From JAISFI01 sp031553775 (GTDB lineage: Bacteria > Bacteroidota > Bacteroidia > Bacteroidales > Azobacteroidaceae): 23,114 nucleotides of DNA. The stretch covers positions 1 to 23,114 of the forward strand of contig JAVBLA010000056.1 in assembly GCA_031553775.1 (NCBI GenBank). The letters run 5' to 3'. Under the pieces are notes generated by a model. That model was not told the DNA's origin, did no database searches, and was given only the letters and a program-made list of their open reading frames with translations. The translations under genes were made by a program, and so were the position numbers. Each line of letters begins with the position of its first letter. Position 1 is the stretch's first letter. Positions 14,795 through 22,654 of the stretch are shown here, piece by piece.

Positions 14795-17755
14795 ATGAAG
14801 TACATATTACAGCTTTTCCTTTTTTGCCTGCTATCTACCCCGTTGTTGGGGCAAAAAAATATTTCAGTAACCGGTATTTTAGTAGAAAAAGGAGAAGTTA
14901 ATATTCCTGTAGAACAAGCTACCATCCGTTTATTGTCACTTCCTGACAGTTCGCTTGTAAGTGGCACGACTACTACAAAAACCGGAGGATTTACAATCAG
15001 GAATATATCTAAAGGAAATTATGTGCTTGTTGCATCCTATATCGGATTTCATAATCTGTATAAACAAGTGGAACTTTCCGGAAATCCGACATCGGTTAGC
15101 GTAGGTGAACTGGTTTTGATTCCCGATGATATATTATTGGCAGAAGCTGTTGTAGTGGCAAAAGCAAATGAGGTAGTCGTTAAAAATGATACGATTGAAT
15201 ACAATGCTGCTTCTTTCAAAACAGAAGAAAGTGCAGTTGTAGAAGATTTGTTGAAGAAATTGCCGGGCGTGGAAGTCGATAGTGAAGGGAAAATTACCGT
15301 AGGTGGAAAAGAAGTCAAAAAAATATTGGTGGAAGGAAAGGAGTTCTTCTCCGACGATCCGAAAGTCGCTTCCAAAAACCTGCCTGCCAATATGATAGAA
15401 AAATTGCAGGTGCTGGATCAAAAGTCGGATATGGCCCGGATGACCGGATTTGAAGATGGTGAAGAGCAAACCGTAATCAACCTGACCGTGAAGCCTGGAA
15501 TGAAAAAAGGATTGGTGGGTAACGTTGCCGCAGGTCTGGGACATGATATCAATTCGGCCAACGACGATTTCCGGTTCGAACTGGGAGGAATGATCAACCA
15601 GATGAATAACAGCGATCGCTATACCTTAATGTTCGGAGGTAATAATACGAACAACATGGGTGCATCCGATATGGGGGGAAGCCGGTTCAGTGGCATGCGG
15701 AGTATGAGGCGGGGTGGCAGTTCCGGTATTGCTACATCCGAAAATCTTGCTTTCAATCTGAATAAGGAATTTTCCAAAAAACTTACGCTGAACGGAGATA
15801 TCAGTTACGGGGGCTCCGATAGGGATGTGGAAAGGTTGGTAGAAAAAACAACTACTTCCATGAATAAGAAAGACAGTACTACTTTTTCCACTATAGACAA
15901 AACAGTAAGTACGGTGAATGATGTGTCGGACAACCTGGGTGTCAATCTTCGGCTGGAGTGGAAGCCTGATGATAATAATACCCTTATTTTCCGCCCGAAT
16001 TTCAGCTATAATAAAAGCAATAGTACACAGAATAGCCGGATTCTGACGCAGGATGGATTAACGAACGATACGATCTCGGAAGGACCTTCTTACTCTTATA
16101 GCGAAGGCTATGGACATGCTTTCGGGGGAACACTTGAATACGCCCATCAGTTTAATAAACTGGGTCGTGTATTCAGTATCAGTTTAACAGGAAATCATAA
16201 TGAAAGCTACTCTCAGGAAACCTACGATTGGAGTATCCGCTATTTTGACAAGGGAATATATAATCCGGCTAAAGACTCTACGGTAAACCAACGTTCGGAA
16301 AACGACAACAATACCAACAGTTTCCGTATTTATACTTCATATGTAGAACCTTTAGGCAAGAATTATTTCCTGCAATTGGCATACCGGATCAGCAAAACCA
16401 ATATGGAGAGTGTGAACAGTACATACGATATGGATATGTATAACCGGGCTTATCCTCCTGTAATTGCATTAGATACGGCTGTTTTGAATCCGACGCAAAG
16501 CCGGAGTACCATCCGCGAATCGATGGAACAACGTTTCAGCCTGAACATCAAATCAATGCACGAAAAATATAACTATACGATCGGGTTGAATATTGATCCT
16601 TCTAAATCCAATAACAAGACTGTACAACCTCGTTTTGGAGCGGTGACTACCGAATATATTCCTTTCCCGTTTGAAGACCGTCTTCCTAATGTGATCGGAG
16701 ATACTGTAATTTCGGAAATTCCTAAAAATGTGATCAATTTTTCTCCGACAGTTAATTTTAATTATAAGTTTGCTCAAAGATCCAGTCTCCGTATTGATTA
16801 CGAAGGACGTACTACTCAGCCTACAGCCAATCAGTTACGGGATTATACAGACTACAGCAATCCCCGGGATACCGTGCGGGGGAATCCGAATCTGAAACCT
16901 GGCTACCAGAACGAATTGTCTGCCCGTTTTGAAAAATTTGTACCGGCCACACAGCTATTCTATACCTTACGGTTGAATGGTAATTTCTCTATGAATGATG
17001 TGGGTTCTGTTGCAACCATTGATCCGGAAACAAGAAATCGTTCTACTACTTATGAAAATATCAATGGTAACTGGAATGTTTATGCCATGGGGATATTCAA
17101 TGTGCCCTTGAAAAATAAAAGATTCAGTGTCAATAGTTTTACATCGGGTTCTTATGAAAATAAGAGAAGTTATACCAATCAATTTCTGAATACAATGAAG
17201 ACCTTATCTGTCAGGGAAAGAGCCGGAATCAATTACCGTTCCGATCTGTTCGATGTAGGAATGAACCTTTCTTTGAACTATGCCAATACAGTCAATGAAG
17301 TACAACCGGACAAAAACCTGAGAACGTACGACTGGGGAGTAATGGGGAATACTACCTGGTACCTTCCTCATAATTTTTCCGTCAATACGGATATTTCCTG
17401 GTCTACCAAGCAGGGATACAGCGATGGGTTCAACCTGAGTGAAACCATTTGGAATGCATCGCTTACCAAACAATTATTCAGCAAAAAAACAGGTACGGGA
17501 TCTTTGAGACTTAAAATATACGATATTCTTCAGGACCGGAAAAGTATTTACCGTAGTGTAGGAGATAATTATATCCAGGATTCCAGGACCAACGCTTTAC
17601 AAAGTTTCTTTATGTGTAGTTTCATCTACCGTTTCAATATTTTCCCGAACGGCAGCAGTATCAGCCAGTCTGATTTTGAACCCTCTATGGATAGAGATAG
17701 AAGTAGACGGGACAGTGGAGGAGGTGGGTCCAGGAGTTATGGGCCACCGCGTTGA
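14795..17755 (+). CDS. Outer-membrane beta-barrel family protein, TonB-receptor-like (OMP_b-brl_3 type)
   Basis: The 986-residue product has a signal peptide (residues 1-19, ending LLGQ). A carboxypeptidase-regulatory-like beta-sandwich follows (about 22-100: VTGILVE..., GGFTIRNISKGNYVLVASYIGF). Next is a plug-like domain (about 115-240) with VEDLLKKLPGVEVDSEG and ILVEGKEFFSDDPK, and the rest is a long beta-barrel rich in alternating aromatic and polar residues. This is the architecture of the Bacteroidetes 'outer membrane beta-barrel' family related to TonB-dependent receptors. The barrel does not end in the usual aromatic residue; a Gly/Ser/Arg-rich tail (GGGGSRSYGPPR) follows it. A Met/Gly/Arg-rich segment (about 285-310) interrupts the first strands. 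No SusD-like partner is adjacent, so it is not a SusCD pair. The substrate is unknown. Confidence 0.9.
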   Translation: MKYILQLFLFCLLSTPLLGQKNISVTGILVEKGEVNIPVEQATIRLLSLPDSSLVSGTTTTKTGGFTIRNISKGNYVLVASYIGFHNLYKQVELSGNPTSVSVGELVLIPDDILLAEAVVVAKANEVVVKNDTIEYNAASFKTEESAVVEDLLKKLPGVEVDSEGKITVGGKEVKKILVEGKEFFSDDPKVASKNLPANMIEKLQVLDQKSDMARMTGFEDGEEQTVINLTVKPGMKKGLVGNVAAGLGHDINSANDDFRFELGGMINQMNNSDRYTLMFGGNNTNNMGASDMGGSRFSGMRSMRRGGSSGIATSENLAFNLNKEFSKKLTLNGDISYGGSDRDVERLVEKTTTSMNKKDSTTFSTIDKTVSTVNDVSDNLGVNLRLEWKPDDNNTLIFRPNFSYNKSNSTQNSRILTQDGLTNDTISEGPSYSYSEGYGHAFGGTLEYAHQFNKLGRVFSISLTGNHNESYSQETYDWSIRYFDKGIYNPAKDSTVNQRSENDNNTNSFRIYTSYVEPLGKNYFLQLAYRISKTNMESVNSTYDMDMYNRAYPPVIALDTAVLNPTQSRSTIRESMEQRFSLNIKSMHEKYNYTIGLNIDPSKSNNKTVQPRFGAVTTEYIPFPFEDRLPNVIGDTVISEIPKNVINFSPTVNFNYKFAQRSSLRIDYEGRTTQPTANQLRDYTDYSNPRDTVRGNPNLKPGYQNELSARFEKFVPATQLFYTLRLNGNFSMNDVGSVATIDPETRNRSTTYENINGNWNVYAMGIFNVPLKNKRFSVNSFTSGSYENKRSYTNQFLNTMKTLSVRERAGINYRSDLFDVGMNLSLNYANTVNEVQPDKNLRTYDWGVMGNTTWYLPHNFSVNTDISWSTKQGYSDGFNLSETIWNASLTKQLFSKKTGTGSLRLKIYDILQDRKSIYRSVGDNYIQDSRTNALQSFFMCSFIYRFNIFPNGSSISQSDFEPSMDRDRSRRDSGGGGSRSYGPPR

Positions 17756-17767
17756 GGATGTTTTTTT

Positions 17768-17872
17768 AAGAATTAAGAATTAAGAATTAATTTCCTAATC
17801 AACAGAGAATATAGTGGCCATCAGGGATTCGAAGAATCCCAATTCTTAACTCTTAACTCTTAATTCTTAATT
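17768..17872. repeat. Intergenic array D: inverted TTAAGAA repeats with central GGGATTC hairpin
   Basis: The left arm (17768-17792) is a tandem of AAGAATT units. The right arm (17841-17872) carries the reverse complement units (CTTAACT/TTCTTAA). Between them sits GGGATTC-GAA-GAATCCC (17824-17840). Bases 17819-17861 are identical to 19428-19470. The array fills most of the gap between the beta-barrel gene and the cardiolipin synthase gene. Confidence 0.85.
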
Positions 17873-17928
17873 TATTTTGCGTTTCTCTCAACTATTCCCT
17901 AACTTAGCCCGGCTAAATCTATTAAACA

Positions 17929-19356
17929 ATGGCTATTCCGGATATTTTACGCATAATCGCCCAGGTGTTGTACCTGATTACAGCACTGGGAATTGTGTTT
18001 GTTATTGTGTCTGAAAATAGAAACCCCATCAAGACGCTCTCTTGGGTCATATTGCTTCTTTTTGTTCCTGTGGTTGGAATTGTTATTTATTATTTTTTCG
18101 GGAGAGATACCCGTAAGCAGCGGTTGATATCGCGGAAGATATATAAACATATCAAAAAATATCCGCATGGAAGTTTCTCTTTTGATGAAAAAAAACAGGT
18201 GGATATAGCCTATCGTCCGTTAGTCAATTTACTGAATAAAAATAATAATGCCTCTCTCTTTGATGGAAATGATATTTTGGTTTTTACAAATGGAGAGGAG
18301 AAATTCGATGCCTTATATAAAGATATCGAACAGGCGGAATCGTTTATTCATCTGCAATATTATATTTTTTTGAATGATACGGTTGGGAATCGCTTCAAAA
18401 ACCTTTTAATAAAAAAAGCGAAAGAAGGTGTAATTGTCCGGGTACTTTATGATGAAGTGTCTAACTGGAAGGTAGATAAAAAATTCTATGAAGAAATGAG
18501 TCTTTCTGGTGTAGAGATCGGTGGATATCTGAAAGTGCGTTTCCCATTGCTGACGAGTCGGGTGAATTACCGGAACCACCGGAAAGTGGTTGTTATCGAT
18601 GGCAAAATCGGATATGTAGGAGGGATGAATATTGCCGATCGCTACCTTTATGGCCCTAGATGGGGTGGCCCCTGGCGGGATACACATATTCGGATTATGG
18701 GACGAGGTGTGTACGGGTTACAATCGGCATTCCTGATGGACTGGCATGTGGCCAGTAAACAAATGATAGCATCCCCTAAGTATTTTCCGGATATGCCTTC
18801 TTTTAATGCGAATCTACTGCAAATAGCAGTAGACGGTCCTATTGGGCAATGGCGCAATCTGTTGCAGGCAACCATCCGGATTATTGCAAGTGCGAATCGT
18901 TATGTATATATCCAGACACCTTATTTTTTGCCGACTGAAGGTATTGCCCAGGCTTTACAAACGGCTGCCTTAGGCGGAGTAGACGTCCGTCTGATGATTC
19001 CGGAGTTTTCAGATACAAAAGCCACCGACTATGCTACCCGTTCTTACCTGGACGAGATGATGCGATCGGGTGTCCGGGTGTATTTTTATACTAAAGGTTT
19101 CCTGCATGCAAAATTACTCTTATCCGACGATTATGTCTCCGTAATCGGCTCTGCCAATATGGATTTTCGTAGTTTCGAACATAATTTTGAAGTCAATGCC
19201 TATATCTACGACGAAGAAATGGCCAAAAGGATGAAAAAAATCTTCTTTACAGATCAACAATCCTGTCGCAGGCTTATTTTGAAAGAATGGCGAAACAGGC
19301 CGCGTACCGAAAAGTTTAAGGAATCAGTGCTTAGGCTGTTCTCTCCGCTGCTATAG
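17929..19356 (+). CDS. cls: Cardiolipin synthase (phospholipase D family)
   Basis: This 475-residue inner-membrane enzyme joins two phosphatidylglycerol molecules to give cardiolipin and glycerol. Two N-terminal membrane helices (about residues 8-28 and 36-57) precede two phospholipase D domains, each with an HxKxxxxD motif: H217 to D224 (HRKVVVID) and H393 to D400 (HAKLLLSD). Each is followed by the expected GGMN (231-234) or GSAN (407-410). Length is normal for ClsA-type enzymes. The gene stands alone on the plus strand between two related repeat elements (arrays D and E), and no strong TAnnTTTG promoter match is visible in front of it (the best is TAACTTAG, one base off). The next gene, rsmD, converges on it. 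Confidence 0.96.
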   Translation: MAIPDILRIIAQVLYLITALGIVFVIVSENRNPIKTLSWVILLLFVPVVGIVIYYFFGRDTRKQRLISRKIYKHIKKYPHGSFSFDEKKQVDIAYRPLVNLLNKNNNASLFDGNDILVFTNGEEKFDALYKDIEQAESFIHLQYYIFLNDTVGNRFKNLLIKKAKEGVIVRVLYDEVSNWKVDKKFYEEMSLSGVEIGGYLKVRFPLLTSRVNYRNHRKVVVIDGKIGYVGGMNIADRYLYGPRWGGPWRDTHIRIMGRGVYGLQSAFLMDWHVASKQMIASPKYFPDMPSFNANLLQIAVDGPIGQWRNLLQATIRIIASANRYVYIQTPYFLPTEGIAQALQTAALGGVDVRLMIPEFSDTKATDYATRSYLDEMMRSGVRVYFYTKGFLHAKLLLSDDYVSVIGSANMDFRSFEHNFEVNAYIYDEEMAKRMKKIFFTDQQSCRRLILKEWRNRPRTEKFKESVLRLFSPLL

Positions 19357-19358
19357 CA

Positions 19359-19471
19359 AAGAGTTAAGAATTGTTTATGAAAACCAGTGAAGTAGTTTTT
19401 TTGATTAAAGAGCTAAAAATGATGTTTCATCAGGGATTCGAAGAATCCCAATTCTTAACTCTTAACTCTTT
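19359..19471. repeat. Intergenic array E: inverted TTAAGAG repeats with central GGGATTC hairpin
   Basis: AAGAGTTAAGAATTG (19359-19373) is matched by its reverse complement at 19449-19463, and the right side continues with another CTTAACT unit. Bases 19428-19470, including GGGATTCGAAGAATCCC, are identical to 17819-17861. The element lies between the converging cls and rsmD genes. Its right arm encodes the last Lys-Ser and the TAA stop of rsmD, so it could also act as a two-way terminator. Confidence 0.85.
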
Positions 19472-19998
19472 TGAAAGATGCTAAAATTAACCGACCCATA
19501 AACCCGTTTCTGCAGAAAAAAGGGAAGATCGGAAAAATCGTATTCTTTGGAATGTTCCACAATCAGGATTCCACCTTCGTTCAACATATTTTTAGATAGG
19601 ATGATTTCCGGTATGGATGCCAGTCCTGGTAGGGCATAGGGAGGATCTGCAAAAATAATATCGAATGTTTGGCGGGTATTTTCCAGGTATTTAAAAACAT
19701 CTCCGTTGAGAGGAGATAAAGCGTTTGTTTTCAGTTCTTGTTGAACCTGGCAGATAAAGCGGTAATGCTGCCGGTTCTTTTCCACACAAACCACTTCTTT
19801 ACAACCCCGGGAAATGAGCTCAAAACTGATTCCACCACTTCCGGCAAACAGGTCGAGGGCCACAGTTTCTTCCGGATCGATCAGGTTTTGAATAACATTG
19901 AATAGATTCTCTTTTGCAAAGTCGGTGGTAGGCCTTGCATCGAAATTTTTGGGGATGTCGAATCTCCTGCGTTTGTATATTCCGCTTATAATTCGCAT
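19462..19998 (-). CDS. rsmD: 16S rRNA (guanine(966)-N(2))-methyltransferase RsmD
   Basis: RsmD uses S-adenosylmethionine to methylate N2 of G966 in 16S rRNA during small-subunit assembly. The 178-residue protein shows the N-terminal MRIISG...ARPTTD (22-26) typical of RsmD, the SAM-binding loop DLFAGSGG (49-56), CVEK at the end of strand 2, and the catalytic DPPY (118-121). Its start overlaps the DUF3822 gene upstream by 13 bases, a pairing common in Bacteroidetes. The final residues Lys-Ser and the stop codon are contributed by repeat array E, so the C-terminus may differ slightly from relatives. Confidence 0.96.
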   Translation of the reverse strand: MRIISGIYKRRRFDIPKNFDARPTTDFAKENLFNVIQNLIDPEETVALDLFAGSGGISFELISRGCKEVVCVEKNRQHYRFICQVQQELKTNALSPLNGDVFKYLENTRQTFDIIFADPPYALPGLASIPEIILSKNMLNEGGILIVEHSKEYDFSDLPFFLQKRVYGSVNFSIFQKS

Positions 19999-20813
19999 AA
20001 TGAGAGACTTAATTGTTCGAATGGGATATTTCCCGTATCAATGCCCGAAAAATGATGTTCCGGTACGATATTATACGGCACGATGTTTTTGATATAATCT
20101 TTCAATATATCCATAAGCACTTTTTTCTGTTCCGGGTTACCCGTCAGGATAGCCATATCTTTCAATTGATCCAGTTTTAATTGCTTCCAGGTATATAAGA
20201 TGAAATAGATCATATCTTCCGGGTCTGTGCAAGGAAAATTATTGGCTAAAATCAACTCATCCCGGGAAAAACATAAAAGATCTACAGAGTCTTTGTGTGG
20301 ATTAATAATAAGTTTGTTATAATTACCCATCCGTCCTCTTTGCTGGAAAAAACTGATCAAAGGCGATATGTGGTGGATAAATACCGGATTGCTCAAAGAA
20401 CGATGCAGAAATTCATAAACCTCCTGGTCCATATCGTACAATATCTGTAGTTCCGGTTGCCGTAACGATTGGCTCAGGCATTTGGGAGCATGCCTGGAAA
20501 AGTTGAATTCTATTATTTTTTCCTTATATGTTTCATCGTAGATGATAGATGGTACACAGGTAAAAACAGGAGAGTAGGAGAGTACCTGCAACTTTTTGTA
20601 AGGCAGGGCCAAAAACTCATTATCATAAAATAAATCCTGTATATTGGTCACATCGGAAATTTTCCTGTTGTATGAAAATTCCTGATAGAAATACGAGCCG
20701 TCTGTTAAGGGGTCGTACAAAGCCACCGAACATCCACCTGCCTGCAAACGGATGCTGAGCATGTATTTCTCAGATCGATCCCAATGAAATATGTCCGGGA
20801 GATTGCAACGCAT
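19986..20813 (-). CDS. DUF3822 family protein
   Basis: This 275-residue protein is typical of the DUF3822 family, found almost only in Bacteroidetes and usually encoded just before rsmD. Its function is not established; family descriptions place it near the actin/FtsA-like fold. Visible features are an N-terminal strand pair (YMLSIRLQAGGCSVALYDP), a central FIHHISPLISFFQQRG segment, and KLIINPHKDSVDLLCFSRDELILANNFPC, a likely second beta-hairpin repeat of the first lobe. There is no signal peptide or membrane helix, so it should be cytoplasmic. It overlaps rsmD by 13 bases and probably shares its transcript. A TACGTTTG box at 20835-20842 lies 21 bases upstream of the ATG. Confidence 0.85.
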   Translation of the reverse strand: MRCNLPDIFHWDRSEKYMLSIRLQAGGCSVALYDPLTDGSYFYQEFSYNRKISDVTNIQDLFYDNEFLALPYKKLQVLSYSPVFTCVPSIIYDETYKEKIIEFNFSRHAPKCLSQSLRQPELQILYDMDQEVYEFLHRSLSNPVFIHHISPLISFFQQRGRMGNYNKLIINPHKDSVDLLCFSRDELILANNFPCTDPEDMIYFILYTWKQLKLDQLKDMAILTGNPEQKKVLMDILKDYIKNIVPYNIVPEHHFSGIDTGNIPFEQLSLSLCEL

Positions 20814-20834
20814 GGATTTGCTTTAATTTTCTTG

Positions 20835-20842
20835 CAAACGTA
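20835..20842 (-). promoter_or_regulatory. Putative -7 promoter box for DUF3822-rsmD
   Basis: The minus strand reads TACGTTTG, matching TAnnTTTG, 21 bases before the DUF3822 start codon. No -33 match is evident. Confidence 0.45.
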
Positions 20843-20895
20843 CATAAAAATCCTGAATTTTTATAACGGATGTCTTCACATTAAAATATTATTTT

Positions 20896-20903
20896 TACCT
20901 TTG
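20896..20903 (+). promoter_or_regulatory. Promoter -7 box of the tRNA-Thr gene
   Basis: TACCTTTG is an exact TAnnTTTG match, 13 bases before the first base of the tRNA. The -33 position has no clear TTTG. Confidence 0.6.
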
Positions 20904-20916
20904 CACTCGAAAATAG

Positions 20917-20989
20917 GCCGCAATAGCTCAGTTGGTAGAGCAATTCATTCGTAATGAATAGGTCGCCGGTTCGAGTCCGGCTTCCGGCT
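20917..20989 (+). tRNA. tRNA-Thr (anticodon CGT)
   Basis: A full cloverleaf can be drawn in 73 bases. The D arm is GCTC/GAGC with loop AGTTGGTA. The anticodon stem is ATTCA/TGAAT around loop TTCGTAA, with anticodon CGT at 20950-20952. The variable loop is five bases, and the T arm is GCCGG/CCGGC around TTCGAGT. The anticodon reads ACG, threonine. The acceptor stem GCCGCAA/TTCCGGC has one C-C mismatch at the fifth pair. The 3' CCA is not encoded. A promoter box precedes the gene and an intrinsic terminator follows. Confidence 0.95.
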
Positions 20990-20999
20990 CTTAATAATT

Positions 21000-21030
21000 A
21001 AGCAGTTACGAAAATGTAGCTGCTTTTTTT
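21000..21030 (+). terminator. Intrinsic terminator after tRNA-Thr
   Basis: AGCAGTTAC (21001-21009) and GTAGCTGCT (21016-21024) form a nine-bp stem with one G-U pair and a six-base loop. The last T of the stem starts a run of seven Ts. It begins about a dozen bases after the tRNA 3' end. Confidence 0.88.
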
Positions 21031-21324
21031 GTTTAAATCGGATTACGTTTTTTGACGAAATTAGGGCGTTTTACACCTTGCAAGACATGGCATCATGCCT
21101 TTCGGGCTGAAAACGAGCAAGTTGCAAAGCGGATTTTCGCAACAGGTAACGATTTGTAAACAAGCCTATGCTTTTGAGCTACTCCTCTCTGAATCAGGAT
21201 TTTGAAGCGCAATGAATTCAGAATAGGTAACGGATAAGTAACGAGTTAACTTCACCAATTTGCTCCGCTTTGAGCAGGTTGATTTGCTTGAGGCAAAGAT
21301 ACGCAAAATCATTGAAACCCTGTT
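21031..21324. other. Gene-free stretch between tRNA-Thr terminator and rteC, candidate element end
   Basis: About 290 bases with no credible gene. It contains three copies of A(G/A)GTAACG (21144-21151, 21225-21232, 21236-21243), a CTGAAT/ATTCAG inverted repeat (21189-21194, 21216-21221), and GTATCTTTGC on the minus strand (21293-21302), which matches the GTANNTTTGC target consensus of CTnDOT-type integrases. These could be integrase-binding sites at the edge of a mobile element, but that is inference. Confidence 0.4.
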
Positions 21325-22167
21325 TTATTTCTTCTTTTTCCGCCGCCAACTCTGCATCCTGTCGAGCAGGGCTTGTTTCAGCCTATCCAATCCGGGAGTA
21401 GGGTTATTACGGATTTTCATTTCTGTAAAAGCGGCGGAAAAATTACCTATTTTCACATTGAATACATTGGAAATATAACCCGCCAATTCCGTCAGTGTCA
21501 CGTTGCCGAAGCACCCTTTACTCTCCCATGCATAAATCAATTCTATTAAATCGGTCTTGTTATCCTGCCAGGTAAGACGGATATCAGGAAAAGGAATGTA
21601 TGGTTTGAGATATTCCCTTTTCAGATATTTGAGTTCTTTTGTCAGGTGAATGGCCAGCAACTCGTTCGCCAAGATTTTAGCCACCTTGAAATCGCCGTTG
21701 GTCGAAAATAGCGGGTCGAGTTCATAGTGGAATGTTTCAAGATATTGTTCCGTGTCGGGCTTGCCCCGAATGAAGTAAACCGAATCCAAATAGGTTGCGC
21801 CGGAACGGTAATAACGGTAAAAGTCCGCAATCTTATCGTTGAAGTCCTGAATGGCCTCCAACTTCTTTTTCAGGTAAATCTCCTGCACTTCCACACCTCC
21901 CATTGGCCTGTTCATCTCGATGTTGTACAGCTTCCGGTAATAAATCAGCCGGCAGAATATCTTGGGCTTGATTTCCTTGAAAAAGAATATTTCCTCTTCC
22001 TCGTCTTTGAACCGGTAGGCCGCTATGAATTCCTTTAACCGGTCGAAGGCATTGCCAAGCACATGCGAAGCATCGAGCGCTTTTTTCAGTATACTTTCAT
22101 TTCCCGCCTCTATCTGCTCAATCTTAGGCATAGTTTCTTTTTGAAGTTTTTCAACAAATGTTCTCAT
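21325..22167 (-). CDS. RteC domain-containing regulator (conjugative-transposon type)
   Basis: This 280-residue protein resembles RteC, the DNA-binding regulator that in the Bacteroides conjugative transposon CTnDOT activates the excision genes after induction by RteA/RteB. Recognisable family segments are KIFCRLIYYRKLYNIEMNRP (about residues 69-88), the FYRYYRSGATYLDSVYFIRG region (about 116-135), a helical LANELLAIHLTKEL segment, and a C-terminal winged-helix-like part (LTELAGYISNVFNVKIGNFSAAFTEMKIR) followed by a basic tail RRKKKK. Codon use is richer in G/C at third positions than in the genes to its left, as expected for transferred DNA. It is transcribed away from a TetR-type regulator. 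Many RteC homologues sit in islands other than CTnDOT, so the exact element is open. Confidence 0.88.
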   Translation of the reverse strand: MRTFVEKLQKETMPKIEQIEAGNESILKKALDASHVLGNAFDRLKEFIAAYRFKDEEEEIFFFKEIKPKIFCRLIYYRKLYNIEMNRPMGGVEVQEIYLKKKLEAIQDFNDKIADFYRYYRSGATYLDSVYFIRGKPDTEQYLETFHYELDPLFSTNGDFKVAKILANELLAIHLTKELKYLKREYLKPYIPFPDIRLTWQDNKTDLIELIYAWESKGCFGNVTLTELAGYISNVFNVKIGNFSAAFTEMKIRNNPTPGLDRLKQALLDRMQSWRRKKKK

Positions 22168-22412
22168 GGTAATTCATTTTTAATGCAAAGGTCGCTTAGG
22201 ACAGGATGGATATTGTTCCAAAAATTGAGAAATTCGGCGCATATGACAAATAATATTGCTTATCATATCCGGTTCTCAAGCAATGGTCAGTTCGTTTATC
22301 CGAACATGCAGGCAGTGCGGTAAATCCGGCAATCAGATAATGACGAGCCGGAACAGGCAATGTACAGATGGAAAGAGACTGATTCCTTGTAAATCTGCCG
22401 CATATTTACATA

Positions 22413-22474
22413 ATATGGGCTGCGCCTCAGACAAGCTCAAATAAATTTAGCTTGCCTCTCGACTTGCACCATAT
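22413..22474. repeat. Imperfect inverted repeat upstream of the TetR-type gene
   Basis: ATATGG (22413-22418) pairs with CCATAT (22469-22474), and CAAGCT (22432-22437) with AGCTTG (22449-22454), around an 11-base A/T-rich centre. The symmetry is suggestive of a binding site or RNA hairpin but is incomplete. Confidence 0.4.
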
Positions 22475-22572
22475 TTCTCAAAATGCAGAATAAAGGCATT
22501 CCCAGCTTCGCGTAAATTTGTGCCGGAAATCTATTTGTGTTTATGCGAATCAAAAAGTTATCGTCTGTTTCA

Positions 22573-22601
22573 TTGCAATTTAAGGTGATTTTGTATCTTT
22601 G
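22573..22601 (+). promoter_or_regulatory. Bacteroidetes-type promoter for the TetR-type regulator gene
   Basis: TTG (22573-22575) is followed after 18 bases by TATCTTTG (22594-22601), an exact TAnnTTTG match. The box ends 53 bases before the ATG. Confidence 0.65.
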
Positions 22602-22654
22602 TAAAAGCAATATATTTTGTTTAGTGATATTTTTATCAGCTGAAAAACAGAGAT

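Larger units (their letters stand above)
22168..22654. other. Divergent intergenic region between rteC and tetR-type gene
   Basis: About 490 bases with no gene I can support. It contains an imperfect palindrome (22413-22474) and the promoter of the TetR-type gene (22573-22601). A near-miss -7 box (GACCTTTG on the minus strand, about 20 bases upstream of the rteC ATG) might serve rteC. Confidence 0.5.

Noticed and set aside
15049..15544. Minus-strand frames of 113 and 136 codons inside the beta-barrel gene
   Set aside because: They are wholly antisense to a complete, well-recognised coding region and lack any family signature or promoter.
14795..17755. SusC-type transporter of a polysaccharide utilisation locus
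   Set aside because: There is no SusD-like lipoprotein or glycan-active enzyme next to it, and the plug and barrel fit the OMP_b-brl_3 group better than SusC.
17768..19471. CRISPR array
   Set aside because: The repeats at arrays D and E are short tandem units and inverted arms without regularly spaced unique spacers, and there are no cas genes nearby.
22256..22444. 62-codon plus-strand frame between rteC and the TetR-type gene
   Set aside because: No family recognised, no promoter or ribosome site, and it runs into the imperfect palindrome. It may be a remnant but I cannot support a gene.
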